Position numbers and translations under genes: made by a program | Assembly (NCBI GenBank): GCA_033795365.1 | Contig: JARYGU010000023.1 | Location: forward strand, 9,040-73,039 | DNA from: JARYGU01 sp033795365 | GTDB lineage: Bacteria > Pseudomonadota > Alphaproteobacteria > Rhizobiales > Rhizobiaceae | Length of the DNA: 64,000 nt | Direction: 5' to 3' | Notes under the pieces: model-generated | The model's input: the letters and a program-made list of their open reading frames with translations, nothing else | Databases searched by the model: none | What the model was told of the DNA's origin: nothing | Shown: positions 1 through 8,666 of the stretch, piece after piece | Layout of the letters: each line of letters starts with the position of its first letter | Position numbering within the stretch: position 1 is the stretch's first letter

Positions 1-2020
1 CGTAACCCTTTTCTATGCGCAGGGAGGCAAGCGCGCGCGAACCGACAGGACCCGCACCGAGATCCTTGCCGGTCTCCAACAAGGCGTCGTAGAGCGCGAC
101 CTGCTGGTCGGCATCACAGTAGAGTTCCCAGCCGAGATCGCCCGTGAAGGAGACGCGCAGCGCGACGACGTCCACGCCGGCAACGCTCATCCTGCGCGAC
201 CGCATGAACGGAAAGCTCTCGCTGGAAAGATCCTCGTTCGTCAGGCGCATCAGCAGTTCGCGCGACTTCGGGCCGGCGATATTGAAGGCGCACAGGCTCT
301 CCGTCATGGATGTAAAGGTGGTCGCTTCGGCGAGGGGAATGGCCTTGAAGAATCGCTGGTGGTAGCGCTCGGCCATACCGGAGCCGAAAACCATAAAGTC
401 GTCCTCGGCCAGTTTCGTGACGGTGAAATCGCCGGCGACGCCCCCACGCTTGCCGATGAGGGGCGTCAGGCACGAGCGGCCGACCTGCGTCGGCATGCGG
501 TTGGCGAAGAGCGCATTCAGCCAGTCGGCGGCACCCGGGCCTTTCACCGCATATTTGGCGAAATTGGAAATGTCGATGATGCCGGCGTTCTCGCGCAACA
601 TGCGCGCCTCGCGGCCGACTGGCGCCCACCAGTTCTGGCGGGTGAATCCGATCGATTCTTCCCGGGGCTCGCCATTGGCGGAGAACCAGAGGGGATGCTC
701 CCAGCCGAAGTTGAGGCCGAAGACGGCGCCGATCGACTTCTGCTTTCCGTAGGCGGGCCGCGTGCGGACGGGACGTCCGGCCGCGCGCTCCTCGTTGGGG
801 AAGTGGATCTTGAAACGATGGCTGTACTGGTCCTGCACGCGCGCCTTCGTGAAAGCCTTGCTAACCCAATGGCCGAAGCGGGCCATGTCCCAGCCGAACA
901 TGTCCAGCGACGGCTCGCCCTCGATCATCCATTCGGCCGCAAGCTTACCCATGCCGCCCGACTGCGAGAAGCCGGGGATGATGCCGTTGCAACAGAAGTA
1001 GTTCGTCATTTCCGGCACGGGACCGAAGAGCACCGCGCTGTCTGGCGACCAGATCATCGGCCCGTTGATCACGCGCTTGATGCCCGCCGTTCCGACGACC
1101 GGCACGCGGTCGATGGCGCGCATCATGTTCTCCTCGATGCGCTCGAGGTCATCGGGAAACAGCTCGTGGCCGAAGCCGGGCGGCGTGCCGTCCTCCGCCC
1201 AGAACCGCATATCGCGTTCATAGGCGCCGATCAGCAGGCCGAGCCCTTCCTGCCGGAGGTAATATTCGCCGTCCCGGTCGGCGACGGAGGGAAGCCGGCG
1301 GTCGAGCCCGGCGATTTCCGGGATCGTCTCGGTCACGAAATACTGGTGTTCCGTCGGTATCAGCGGAAGCTCGAGCCCGGCCATGGTGGCTACTTCGCGG
1401 CCCCACAGCCCGGCGGCATTGACGACCCATTGCGTGCGGATATCGCCCTTCGGCGTGCGCACGATCCAGCTGCCGTCCGCCTGCGCCTCGGTGCCCGTGA
1501 CAGGCGTGAAACGGTGAATTTCGGCACCCCGCTGACGCGCCCCCGCCGCATAGGCCATCGTCACGCCGGAAGGGTCGACGTTGCCGCCCTCCGGCTCGTA
1601 CATGATGCAGCGGATGCCGTCGAAGTTGACGAGCGGATGCAGGCGCTCCGCCTCACTGCGACCGATCTCGTAGAAGTTCATTTTGTAGCGGCGCGCCTTG
1701 GCCTCCTGAAGGCGAAGTTGATGCTCGCGTGCCTCGGTCTGCGCAAGATAGAGGGAGCCCGGCTGGAAGATGCCGCAGCCTTGCCCTGTCTCCACCTCTA
1801 GCTCCTTGTAGAGCGCCATCGTATAGTGCTGAAGCAGGCTGATATTGGTGGAGTCGTGAAGGCCGTGGATATTGGCCGCCGCATGCCAGGTCGAACCTGA
1901 CGTCAGCTCGCTGCGCTCCAGAAGCACGACGTCGGACCAGCCGAGCTTGGTGAGATGGTAGAGAATGGAACAACCGATGAGTCCGCCGCCGATGACGACC
2001 GCTTGAGCGTGGGAGCGCAT
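1..2020 (-). CDS. Dimethylglycine/sarcosine dehydrogenase-like flavoprotein (3' end outside window)
   Basis: The reading frame starts at an ATG at 2020 and runs off the left edge, giving at least 673 codons. The N-terminus has a Rossmann FAD motif (VVIGGGLIGCSI) followed by SGSTWHAA, typical of the dimethylglycine/sarcosine dehydrogenase group. Residues beyond about 430 match the folate-binding GcvT-like half, with NWWAPVGREARMLRENAGI, an FAKYAVKGPGA segment and later SFTGDLGWELY. Such enzymes oxidatively remove N-methyl groups and pass the one-carbon unit to tetrahydrofolate. The usual length is 800-850 residues, so only the C-terminus is missing. It is convergent with nothing here and lies beside a LysR gene and an MttB-family methyltransferase, which fits catabolism of an N-methylated compound. 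The exact substrate (dimethylglycine, sarcosine or a betaine-derived amine) cannot be told. The family call is firm. Confidence 0.9.
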   Translation of the reverse strand, partial: MRSHAQAVVIGGGLIGCSILYHLTKLGWSDVVLLERSELTSGSTWHAAANIHGLHDSTNISLLQHYTMALYKELEVETGQGCGIFQPGSLYLAQTEAREHQLRLQEAKARRYKMNFYEIGRSEAERLHPLVNFDGIRCIMYEPEGGNVDPSGVTMAYAAGARQRGAEIHRFTPVTGTEAQADGSWIVRTPKGDIRTQWVVNAAGLWGREVATMAGLELPLIPTEHQYFVTETIPEIAGLDRRLPSVADRDGEYYLRQEGLGLLIGAYERDMRFWAEDGTPPGFGHELFPDDLERIEENMMRAIDRVPVVGTAGIKRVINGPMIWSPDSAVLFGPVPEMTNYFCCNGIIPGFSQSGGMGKLAAEWMIEGEPSLDMFGWDMARFGHWVSKAFTKARVQDQYSHRFKIHFPNEERAAGRPVRTRPAYGKQKSIGAVFGLNFGWEHPLWFSANGEPREESIGFTRQNWWAPVGREARMLRENAGIIDISNFAKYAVKGPGAADWLNALFANRMPTQVGRSCLTPLIGKRGGVAGDFTVTKLAEDDFMVFGSGMAERYHQRFFKAIPLAEATTFTSMTESLCAFNIAGPKSRELLMRLTNEDLSSESFPFMRSRRMSVAGVDVVALRVSFTGDLGWELYCDADQQVALYDALLETGKDLGAGPVGSRALASLRIEKGY

Positions 2021-2244
2021 AGAATTCCAGCCTTGAACTGATGACCTCTGCCGCCGGCGAGCCTGTGCCGACGGGCCTCAGTTTAGGGATGGGCGGTTTC
2101 TTCCAAAAGGCGGCGGGAGCTCGAAATCGACCTCTTTCCGCGCCGGATGAACAAAGAAAACGAGGTCATTGATCCCGCAATTTTCATTTGTTGCCGGATC
2201 GGGTTCGGCTAGTCTGAAGTCGGCCCTTTGCGGCATCAAGCCAG

Positions 2245-3132
2245 TCAGCCGATCACCTTCTGGGCCTCGGCGACGATCCAGTCGCGCACCTTGGCGACGG
2301 TCGTTCCTTTCGATGCATGCCCCTCGGCGAGGTAGTAATTCCAGGCGCTCTTCGTGCGTGTGGGGAAGGGCTCGACGAGCAGGCCGCGGTCGACATAAGT
2401 GCGCGCGAGGGACTGGGTAGTCACGATGCAGCCGGCGCCGCTTGTCGCCATCTCCAGCGCGATGTTGGTGGAGTTGGTGGAAAGTCGCTTGTCGTTTGTT
2501 GACGCATCGATGCCGAGCGCATCGGCCATGTCCTGCCAGAATTCCTGCCGTCCGTGCACGGCGATCCAGTTGGACTTCAGCACATCTTCCGGCGTGCGGA
2601 TCGCATTCCGGCCGTGCACGAGCTGGGGCGAGCACAGAAGCACGAGCCGGTCGCTCCACAATTGCGTGCCGTTTGCCGGCATGTTGTCGAAGCGGCGGAT
2701 CGAAATGAGGATGTCGGCGATCTGCTCGGTGGAGTCTTCCCAGATCGTACCGTGCAGCAGGATCTCCACGTCGGGATGTTTTCGACTGAAGCCGGCGATA
2801 CATCGTGCAAGCCAGTTTTCGGCAAGGCTGGTGGGGCAGGAGATGACGACGGTCTTGTTGCGGGCCGATGCAAGCACGGCTTCCGTAGCGAAATCGATCT
2901 GGTTCAGCGCCTGGCGCAGCGTGGGCAGGAAGGCTTCGCCCATTTCCGTCAGCTTGAGGCTGCGCGGGTAGCGGATAAAGAGCTGGCGCCCGAGATACTG
3001 TTCGAGCGCGCGCACATGAGTGCTGATTGCGGCCTGCGTGTAGCCCAGTTCGTTGGCCGCGTTCGTGAAGCTCAGATGCCGTGCCGAGCACTCGAAGGAA
3101 CGGATGTAGTTCAGCGGCGCGGGTGGCTTCAT
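2245..3132 (-). CDS. LysR-family transcriptional regulator (GcvA-like)
   Basis: A 295-residue protein starting at the ATG at 3132, preceded by an AAGGGGA ribosome-binding site. The N-terminal winged helix has the GcvA-subgroup look: LNYIRSFECSARHLSFTNAA, then TQAAISTHVRALEQYLGRQLF. The remainder is a LysR substrate-binding domain. A longer upstream extension of the frame has no family similarity and was discarded. It is divergent from the MttB-family gene at 3362, the classic position for a LysR protein controlling its neighbour, and on the same strand as the dimethylglycine dehydrogenase-like gene. The inducer is unknown. By analogy with neighbours it may be an N-methylated amino acid or betaine, which is inference. 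Confidence 0.9.
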   Translation of the reverse strand: MKPPAPLNYIRSFECSARHLSFTNAANELGYTQAAISTHVRALEQYLGRQLFIRYPRSLKLTEMGEAFLPTLRQALNQIDFATEAVLASARNKTVVISCPTSLAENWLARCIAGFSRKHPDVEILLHGTIWEDSTEQIADILISIRRFDNMPANGTQLWSDRLVLLCSPQLVHGRNAIRTPEDVLKSNWIAVHGRQEFWQDMADALGIDASTNDKRLSTNSTNIALEMATSGAGCIVTTQSLARTYVDRGLLVEPFPTRTKSAWNYYLAEGHASKGTTVAKVRDWIVAEAQKVIG

Positions 3133-3361
3133 GGCAGATTCCCCTTTTTGCGGAAGGCTAATCCGGCCGGTCTGCGCTGCGCAAGATGTATGCTTGTCAT
3201 GGCATCGTTTTTTTTGGTCGTTGCCGCCGAACTTATCGTGTGAAGACCGGGGCGGGATTAGCCATAGTTTCAATGAGGCGGAACATAAACAAATGCGCGT
3301 CCAATGCCGGAATCTTCGTTGTCCCGGGTCGCGGATGCTGACGCATGAAAGGCAGTTCTCG

Positions 3362-4897
3362 ATGAGTGACAGACGCGGCGGCGGACGGCGATCGCGGGCA
3401 AGTCGGGGGCGCGGCGGCATTTTGCAGATGCCATGGCAGGAGGTAGTCAACACCTATCCCCCAACGCAGCTCCTCGACGAGGAGCGCCTTGAGGCGCTTC
3501 ATCGCAATTCCATGCGCATTCTTTCCGAAATCGGTATTCGTGTCATGAGCGAAAAGGCGATGGTGCTGTTCGAGAAGGCGGGCGCCATCGTGGATCACGA
3601 GAACCTGACGATCCGCATCGACGAATCCATCGTCGATGCGGCGCTGGCCACTACGCCGTCCTCCTTCACGCTCACCAGCCGGAATCCGTCTAAGCGCCTG
3701 ACAATCGGCGGCAATGCCATGGCCTTCGGTCTCGTTGCCGGCCCGCCGAACGTGCACGACCGGATCAACGGCCGGCGTCCGGGCAATCTGGCCGACTACC
3801 AGAACTTCACGCGGCTCGCCCATTATTTCAACGCGATCCATATTCTTGGAAACCAGGTCTGCGCACCGATCGAACTGCCGGCCAATTCGCGGCATCTCGA
3901 TACCTACAACGCAAATCTCACGCTCAGCGACCTGTCCTTTCACTGCACAGCCATCGGCCGGGCGCGCGCCGTTGATGGCATCAACATGATGGCAATCGCG
4001 CGCGGCACCGGCGGCGAGGAGATGCGCCAGTCCCCGGGCGTCATCACGATCATCTCTGTCAACTCACCGCGGCTTTTCGACGATGCAATGGCAGACGGGC
4101 TCATCGCCATGGCCGAGCACGGGCAACCGGTGACCATCACGCCTTTCACGCTCATGGGCGCGATGACGCCGGTGACACTTGCGGCGGCGCTCTGCCAGCA
4201 GAATGCCGAAGCGCTGTTCGGCGTCACGCTTGCGCAACTGGTCAATCCGGGAACGCCCGTCATGTACGGCGCATTCACGTCCAATGTGGACATGCGCTCC
4301 GGCGCGCCAGCCTTCGGCACGCCGGAGAACGCCAAGGCGAACATCGTAGCGGGCCAACTCGCGCGGCGCTACAAGCTTCCTTATCGCACCTCGAACGCCA
4401 ATGCCTCCAACGTCGTCGATCTCCAGGCGGCTTATGAGACGGGCATGGCGACCTGGGGAGCGGTACTCGGTGGCGCGAACCTCATCTATCACGCGGCCGG
4501 ATGGCTCGAAGGCGGGCTGACGGCTTCCTACGAAAAACTCGTGCTCGACGTGGAGATCCTGCAGAACATGATGGGCTTCCTCGAGCCCATGCCCTTCTCC
4601 GAGGACGATCTCGGTTTCGAAGCCATCAAATCGGTTCCGGCTGGCGGACATTTTTTCGGTTCCGAGCACACGATGGCGCGATACGAGACGGCTTTCTATC
4701 AGCCGATCCTTTCCAACTGGCAGAACTACGGAAGCTGGCAGGAGGCGGGTGGACGCGACGCGCTGGAGCGGGCGACCGGTATCTGGCAGCAGGCCTTGCG
4801 CGAATACCAGGAGCCGACGCTCGCTCCGGCCATTCGCGAGGAGCTCGACGCCTATATGGTCAAACGGCGTGCAGAGATCGGGGCGGGCGACCCCTAG
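3362..4897 (+). CDS. Trimethylamine methyltransferase (MttB) family protein, non-pyrrolysine
   Basis: A 511-residue protein of the MttB superfamily, recognisable from MRILSEIGIRVMSEKA near the start, the SNASNVVDLQAAYETGMATWGAVLGGA-type region in the second half, and an HEFLEPMPF-like ending to the barrel (here MMGFLEPMPFSEDDLG). There is no in-frame UAG, so it is a pyrrolysine-free member. Known pyrrolysine-free relatives demethylate quaternary amines such as glycine betaine, carnitine or proline betaine onto a corrinoid protein. The start chosen is the ATG at 3362; a longer frame opens at 3131 but that extension is antisense to the LysR start region and looks non-coding. No cognate small corrinoid protein or RamA-type activase is visible nearby, so its methyl acceptor is unknown. 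It probably begins the plus-strand operon. Confidence 0.88.
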   Translation: MSDRRGGGRRSRASRGRGGILQMPWQEVVNTYPPTQLLDEERLEALHRNSMRILSEIGIRVMSEKAMVLFEKAGAIVDHENLTIRIDESIVDAALATTPSSFTLTSRNPSKRLTIGGNAMAFGLVAGPPNVHDRINGRRPGNLADYQNFTRLAHYFNAIHILGNQVCAPIELPANSRHLDTYNANLTLSDLSFHCTAIGRARAVDGINMMAIARGTGGEEMRQSPGVITIISVNSPRLFDDAMADGLIAMAEHGQPVTITPFTLMGAMTPVTLAAALCQQNAEALFGVTLAQLVNPGTPVMYGAFTSNVDMRSGAPAFGTPENAKANIVAGQLARRYKLPYRTSNANASNVVDLQAAYETGMATWGAVLGGANLIYHAAGWLEGGLTASYEKLVLDVEILQNMMGFLEPMPFSEDDLGFEAIKSVPAGGHFFGSEHTMARYETAFYQPILSNWQNYGSWQEAGGRDALERATGIWQQALREYQEPTLAPAIREELDAYMVKRRAEIGAGDP

Positions 4898-4908
4898 AGG
4901 AGACGAAG

Positions 4909-5901
4909 ATGACGGATACGCACGAAATCCACTTTGCTGTTCTGATGTTTCCGAATTTCCCGCTAATGGCCTTCAGCTCCATCATCGAACCTCTGCGAGC
5001 GGCCAATACACTCTCCGGAAACCGCTGTTATTCATGGATAACCGTGGCAGCCGGCGAGAAGATCAAGGCGTCGAACGGCATCGGCATCGAACCAGACTTT
5101 CATGTGCGCGGTGCGCCCGAGGTCGATCGGATCGTCGTGTGTTCCGGCGGAGACGCCGAACATCTCGTTGCCGACGAGGAGATGGCGTGGATCCGCAAGA
5201 ACCTTCGGTGCGGGGCGCAACTTGGCGCCGTCGCGGATGCGGCCTTCTTCCTCGCGCGCAAGGGGCTGCTCGACGGTCACGCCTGCACGCTCCACTGGAC
5301 CAGCCAGCCGGCATTCAAGGAGGCTTTTCCGCATCTCGACATGCGCTCGGACCTCTATGTCATCGATCGCCGCCGCTTCACCTCGGTCGGCGGCATCGGC
5401 AGCCTGGACATGATGCTGGAGATGATCGGCCGAGACTATGGTGCTGAACTCGCGGGTGACGTTGCCGGCTGGTACATGCACAATCCCTTGCGGCCGGATG
5501 CCGACCGGCGGATGCTGACATTGCGCATCCGCAGTGGCATTCGCGACGATCTCGTGCTCGCCGCTGTGGCGATGATGGAAGATGCCATCGAGGACGTGCT
5601 TCGCATGTACGATCTGGCGAACCGCCTGCGTGTTTCGTCCGACAAGCTCGAGCGCTCCTTCAAAGCCGAGCTCGGCATGTCGCCCAACTCCTATTACCGC
5701 AATCTGAGGCTCGGCCGCGCAGCGGACATGTTGACGCACTCCAGTCTTCCGGTGAACGAAGTCGCTGTCGCCTGCGGATTTGGCAACGCGGCCAACTTCT
5801 CTCGCGCCTTCAAGCAGCAGTTCGGCTATGTGCCGCACAGCGTGCGCCGCCGCGTCTCGCGAGCGGGTGAGGCACCGCGGGTAATCGCGGGACTAAAATA
5901 A
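4909..5901 (+). CDS. GlxA-family AraC-type regulator with DJ-1/PfpI-like sensor domain
   Basis: A 330-residue protein with an N-terminal class-I glutamine amidotransferase-like (DJ-1/PfpI) domain, roughly residues 8-190 (FAVLMFPNFPLMAFSSIIEPLRAAN, IVVCSGGDAEH), and a C-terminal AraC helix-turn-helix domain, about 225-315 (NEVAVACGFGNAANFSRAFKQQFG). This architecture is shared by GbdR, CdhR and related activators that respond to glycine betaine/dimethylglycine or carnitine in proteobacteria. It starts 11 bases after the stop of the MttB-family gene, with a GAGGAGAC ribosome-binding site, so the two are co-transcribed. The nucleophilic Cys expected of an active amidotransferase is not in place, as is usual for sensor members. 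It likely activates the transporter and catabolic genes downstream, which is inference from position. Confidence 0.9.
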   Translation: MTDTHEIHFAVLMFPNFPLMAFSSIIEPLRAANTLSGNRCYSWITVAAGEKIKASNGIGIEPDFHVRGAPEVDRIVVCSGGDAEHLVADEEMAWIRKNLRCGAQLGAVADAAFFLARKGLLDGHACTLHWTSQPAFKEAFPHLDMRSDLYVIDRRRFTSVGGIGSLDMMLEMIGRDYGAELAGDVAGWYMHNPLRPDADRRMLTLRIRSGIRDDLVLAAVAMMEDAIEDVLRMYDLANRLRVSSDKLERSFKAELGMSPNSYYRNLRLGRAADMLTHSSLPVNEVAVACGFGNAANFSRAFKQQFGYVPHSVRRRVSRAGEAPRVIAGLK

Positions 5902-5994
5902 TGAGCAAATGCGGATTTCGGCATAGAACTTGCGGAATTCGCGCAACTGCATGTGCTGACCATTCTCCATCCTGCCGGGAAAAAGGAGACCGTC

Positions 5995-7299
5995 ATGAGC
6001 ATTGTTGTATTTGATCCCGACAGCGTTGAAGACGTGGATTTCAAGGACCGTATGCGCCATCCGGCGACGGCCGATCCGGCCGGTGGCATGTGGCTTTCAG
6101 ACACGGAACCGTCGTTCATCAACGCTGATACGCTGCGCAAGGGGCGGCTGAAGAAGCTTCGCGACTGGATGCGGACAGCCGGTTATGGAGCCGTGGTCCT
6201 CTTCGATCCCTACAATCAGCGCTACGCGACGGGATCGCGCAACATGTTCGGGTACTTCCTGCGCAATTCCACACGCTACTTTTTCATTCCCACGGAAGGC
6301 CCGGTCGTTCTTTTCGAGTATCCGCAGAGCTATCACGTCTCGATGATGCTCGACACGGTGGACGAAGCGCGTCCTTCCAAGCTTGTCTGGTCGTCGGTAT
6401 CCGGCAAGGATGACGAGACGGCCGGGCCGTTCGCCGACGAAATCACCGAATTGCTGAAGCAGCATGGCGGCGGCTCGATGAAGCTCGGCATTGACCGCTG
6501 TAGCCACCTCCAGGCTCTCGCCCTCGAAAAACGCGGTTGCAAGGTAAGGGACTGCCAAGGCGAAATCCTTGCCGTAAGAGCCATCAAGACACCGGAAGAG
6601 GTCAAGTGCCTTCAGGTCTCGATGGCCGGCGCCGAAGCGGCGGTTGCTGCCGTTCGTGAAGCAATCAAGCCGGGCGTCTCGGAAAACGAACTCTTCGCAA
6701 TCATGTATTACGAGGTCATCCGGCAGGGAGGCGAGTTTATTGAGACCCGCCTTCTGAGTTCCGGCCAGCGCACCAATCCCTGGTTCAACGAGGCGAGCGG
6801 CCGCAAGATTCGGCCTGGAGAATTGGTCGCGCTCGATACGGATACGATCGGATGCTACGGCTACTATTCCGATTTCTCGCGCACCTTCCGCTGCGGTCCC
6901 GGCAAGCCGACGCCCTACCAGAAGTCGCTTTACCGGATGGCTTACGAACAGGTTCAGCACAATATCAACATCGTCAAGCCGGGCATGGCCTTCCGTGAGA
7001 TCGCCGAGAAGGCATGGAAGATACCCGACCGCTTTGTTGATCAGCGGTATACATCGGTCATGCACGGTGTCGGTATGCATGGCGAAACACCCTTCATCGC
7101 GCATGCTATCGACTATGATACCTATGGTCGCGACGGTCATATCGTACCGGGTATGGTCGTCTCCGTCGAAAGCTATATTGGCGAGAAGGGCGGCCGCGAG
7201 GGCGTGAAACTCGAAGACGAGATGCTCATCACGGAAAGCGGCACGGAGCTGCTGTCGCGCTTCCCCTATGAGGATGAATTCCTAAGCGGGGAGATTTGA
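5995..7299 (+). CDS. M24-family metalloenzyme, creatinase/DddP-like
   Basis: A 434-residue pita-bread fold protein. Metal ligands are visible at D281, D283, D293, H357, E392 and E407 (ALDTDTIGCYGYYSDFSR, VMHGVGMHGE, VESYIGE, KLEDE). The overall layout and blocks such as ETRLLSSGQRTNPWF resemble the DMSP lyase DddP more than prolidase. However, the position matching the proposed catalytic Asp of DddP (six residues after the ligand His) is Gly363 here, so DMSP cleavage is doubtful. Creatinase, Xaa-Pro peptidase and DMSP lyase all belong to this superfamily. The start at 5995 has an AAAAGGAG ribosome-binding site. It overlaps the following amidohydrolase gene by one base, and the pair recalls creatinase plus N-carbamoylsarcosine amidase, though the substrate remains unknown. 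Confidence 0.8.
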   Translation: MSIVVFDPDSVEDVDFKDRMRHPATADPAGGMWLSDTEPSFINADTLRKGRLKKLRDWMRTAGYGAVVLFDPYNQRYATGSRNMFGYFLRNSTRYFFIPTEGPVVLFEYPQSYHVSMMLDTVDEARPSKLVWSSVSGKDDETAGPFADEITELLKQHGGGSMKLGIDRCSHLQALALEKRGCKVRDCQGEILAVRAIKTPEEVKCLQVSMAGAEAAVAAVREAIKPGVSENELFAIMYYEVIRQGGEFIETRLLSSGQRTNPWFNEASGRKIRPGELVALDTDTIGCYGYYSDFSRTFRCGPGKPTPYQKSLYRMAYEQVQHNINIVKPGMAFREIAEKAWKIPDRFVDQRYTSVMHGVGMHGETPFIAHAIDYDTYGRDGHIVPGMVVSVESYIGEKGGREGVKLEDEMLITESGTELLSRFPYEDEFLSGEI

Positions 7300-7979
7300 T
7301 GAAGAAACCGTTGCGGATCGAGCATGCGAAGGTTGCAAACCTTTTCATCGACCTCCAGGAGGAGCATCGCCACGACGAGCGTTACCTAGTCGAGGGGTAC
7401 GACACGGTCCTTGGCAATGCTGCCCGCCTCCAGGAGGCAGCGCGCCGCAACGGCATCCCCGTCTTCCACTGCGCCTACATCGTCGATCTCGCCGACCATG
7501 CCCGCCCGTTCCATCCGATCGGCCCGGACGGGCGCTCCGCATTCAGTGACAAGGACGATCCGCTGACGGCGATCTGTCCCGAGGTCGCTCCGCGCGCGTC
7601 GGAGCGGCTGCTTGTCAAGAACGAAGCTAGCGCCTTCGGCAGGAGCCCGCTGATTGGCGAGCTGCGTGATGCCGGCGTGGAATGGCTGGTGATTGCCGGT
7701 GTCTGGACCGAGGCTTGTGTCGACGCGACGGTCAAGGATGCGATCAACCATGGCCTGCGTGTCCTGCTCGTCAAGGACGCCTGCGGCAGCGCCAGTTTTG
7801 CGATGCATCAGACGGGTATTCTGAATCTTGCAAACCGCCTCTATGGCGGTGCGGTCGTCGATACGCAAGCCGCATGCGCTCTGCTGGACGGTGACACAAT
7901 CGAAGCATGGCAGATCGAAGGATCGGTGCCCCTGCGCTTCACGTTTGAGAATGCCGCCCAAATTTACGGGGAACTCTAA
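7299..7979 (+). CDS. Isochorismatase-family cysteine hydrolase
   Basis: A 226-residue isochorismatase-like hydrolase with the family triad in expected places: D18 (FIDLQEE), K107 (LVKNEAS) and C140 (WTEACVDAT). Members cleave C-N bonds of amides such as N-carbamoylsarcosine, nicotinamide or biuret, or vinyl ethers such as isochorismate. The Asp-Lys-Cys arrangement suits an amidase. The start is the ATG at 7299 overlapping the stop of the M24 gene (TGATGA), implying translational coupling. It is 24 bases before the first transporter permease, so it belongs to one long operon with the uptake system. Given the neighbouring creatinase-like enzyme and dimethylglycine dehydrogenase-like enzyme, an N-methylated amide substrate is plausible but not shown. 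Confidence 0.85.
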   Translation: MKKPLRIEHAKVANLFIDLQEEHRHDERYLVEGYDTVLGNAARLQEAARRNGIPVFHCAYIVDLADHARPFHPIGPDGRSAFSDKDDPLTAICPEVAPRASERLLVKNEASAFGRSPLIGELRDAGVEWLVIAGVWTEACVDATVKDAINHGLRVLLVKDACGSASFAMHQTGILNLANRLYGGAVVDTQAACALLDGDTIEAWQIEGSVPLRFTFENAAQIYGEL

Positions 7980-8003
7980 GCAACGAAAGGCAGGCCGCAA
8001 CGA

Positions 8004-8666
8004 ATGGAGATCGTCCGGTTCATCATCGACAATCTGGATATCATCGGCGCCCGGGCGATCGAGCACATTTCGATCGTCTTTCTGGCGGTCGGGATTGCGA
8101 TCGCGACGGCGGTACCGATCGGGATTGCCATCACACAGTCGAAGAGCACGGCCGACACCGTTCTCTATCTTGCATCGATGATGATCACCGTTCCCTCGAT
8201 CGCGCTGTTTGGTCTGATGATCCCGCTCCTGTCGCCGGTCGGGCACGGCATCGGCTATGTCCCGGCCGTCGTGGCCGTTGTTCTCTATTCCCAGCTCCCC
8301 ATCATCCGAAACACCTACACCGCCATCACCAACGTCGATCCGGCGTTGCGCGAGGCCGCGAAAGGGATGGGAATGAGCACGTGGCAACGTCTGCGGCAGG
8401 TCGAAATCCCGCTCGCCATTCCGGTCATCATGGCCGGCGTGCGCACAGCCGTCGTCATGAACATCGGCGTGACGGCGATCGCAGCCTATATCGGAGCGGG
8501 CGGTCTCGGCACCTTCATCTCGCGGGGCATCAGCCAATCCGATTCCCGTCAGCTCGTGACTGGCGCACTTGCAGTCTCACTGCTGGCAATCGCCGCCGAC
8601 CTTTTTCTGGCGCTCGTGCAGCGCCTTCTGACGTCACGCGGCATCCAGGGGAACGTCACGCAATGA
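8004..8666 (+). CDS. Quaternary-amine-type ABC transporter permease (OpuCB/ProW-like)
   Basis: A 220-residue inner-membrane permease with several hydrophobic helices and the binding-protein-dependent transport signature DPALREAAKGMGMSTWQRLRQVEIPLA, which contacts the ATPase. The GITAIAAYIGAGGLG-like stretch near residue 155 is typical of the OpuB/OpuC/YehWY branch of glycine betaine, choline and osmoprotectant importers. It ends in an ATGA overlap with the ATPase gene. A second permease follows the ATPase, so the transporter uses two different permease subunits, as OpuC systems do. The likely cargo is a betaine-like compound that the flanking demethylating enzymes could use, but specificity cannot be read from the permease. 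Confidence 0.9.
   Translation: MEIVRFIIDNLDIIGARAIEHISIVFLAVGIAIATAVPIGIAITQSKSTADTVLYLASMMITVPSIALFGLMIPLLSPVGHGIGYVPAVVAVVLYSQLPIIRNTYTAITNVDPALREAAKGMGMSTWQRLRQVEIPLAIPVIMAGVRTAVVMNIGVTAIAAYIGAGGLGTFISRGISQSDSRQLVTGALAVSLLAIAADLFLALVQRLLTSRGIQGNVTQ

Noticed and set aside
359..1801. Long plus-strand open frame of 480 codons
   Set aside because: It lies antisense to the clearly coding dimethylglycine dehydrogenase-like gene and has no domain; typical of high-GC shadows.
3362..4897. Possible pyrrolysine codon in the MttB-family gene
   Set aside because: The frame has no internal UAG; the protein is a pyrrolysine-free member.
7386..8537. Long minus-strand frame across three real plus-strand genes
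   Set aside because: No similarity, no ribosome-binding site, and antisense to conserved enzymes and permease.
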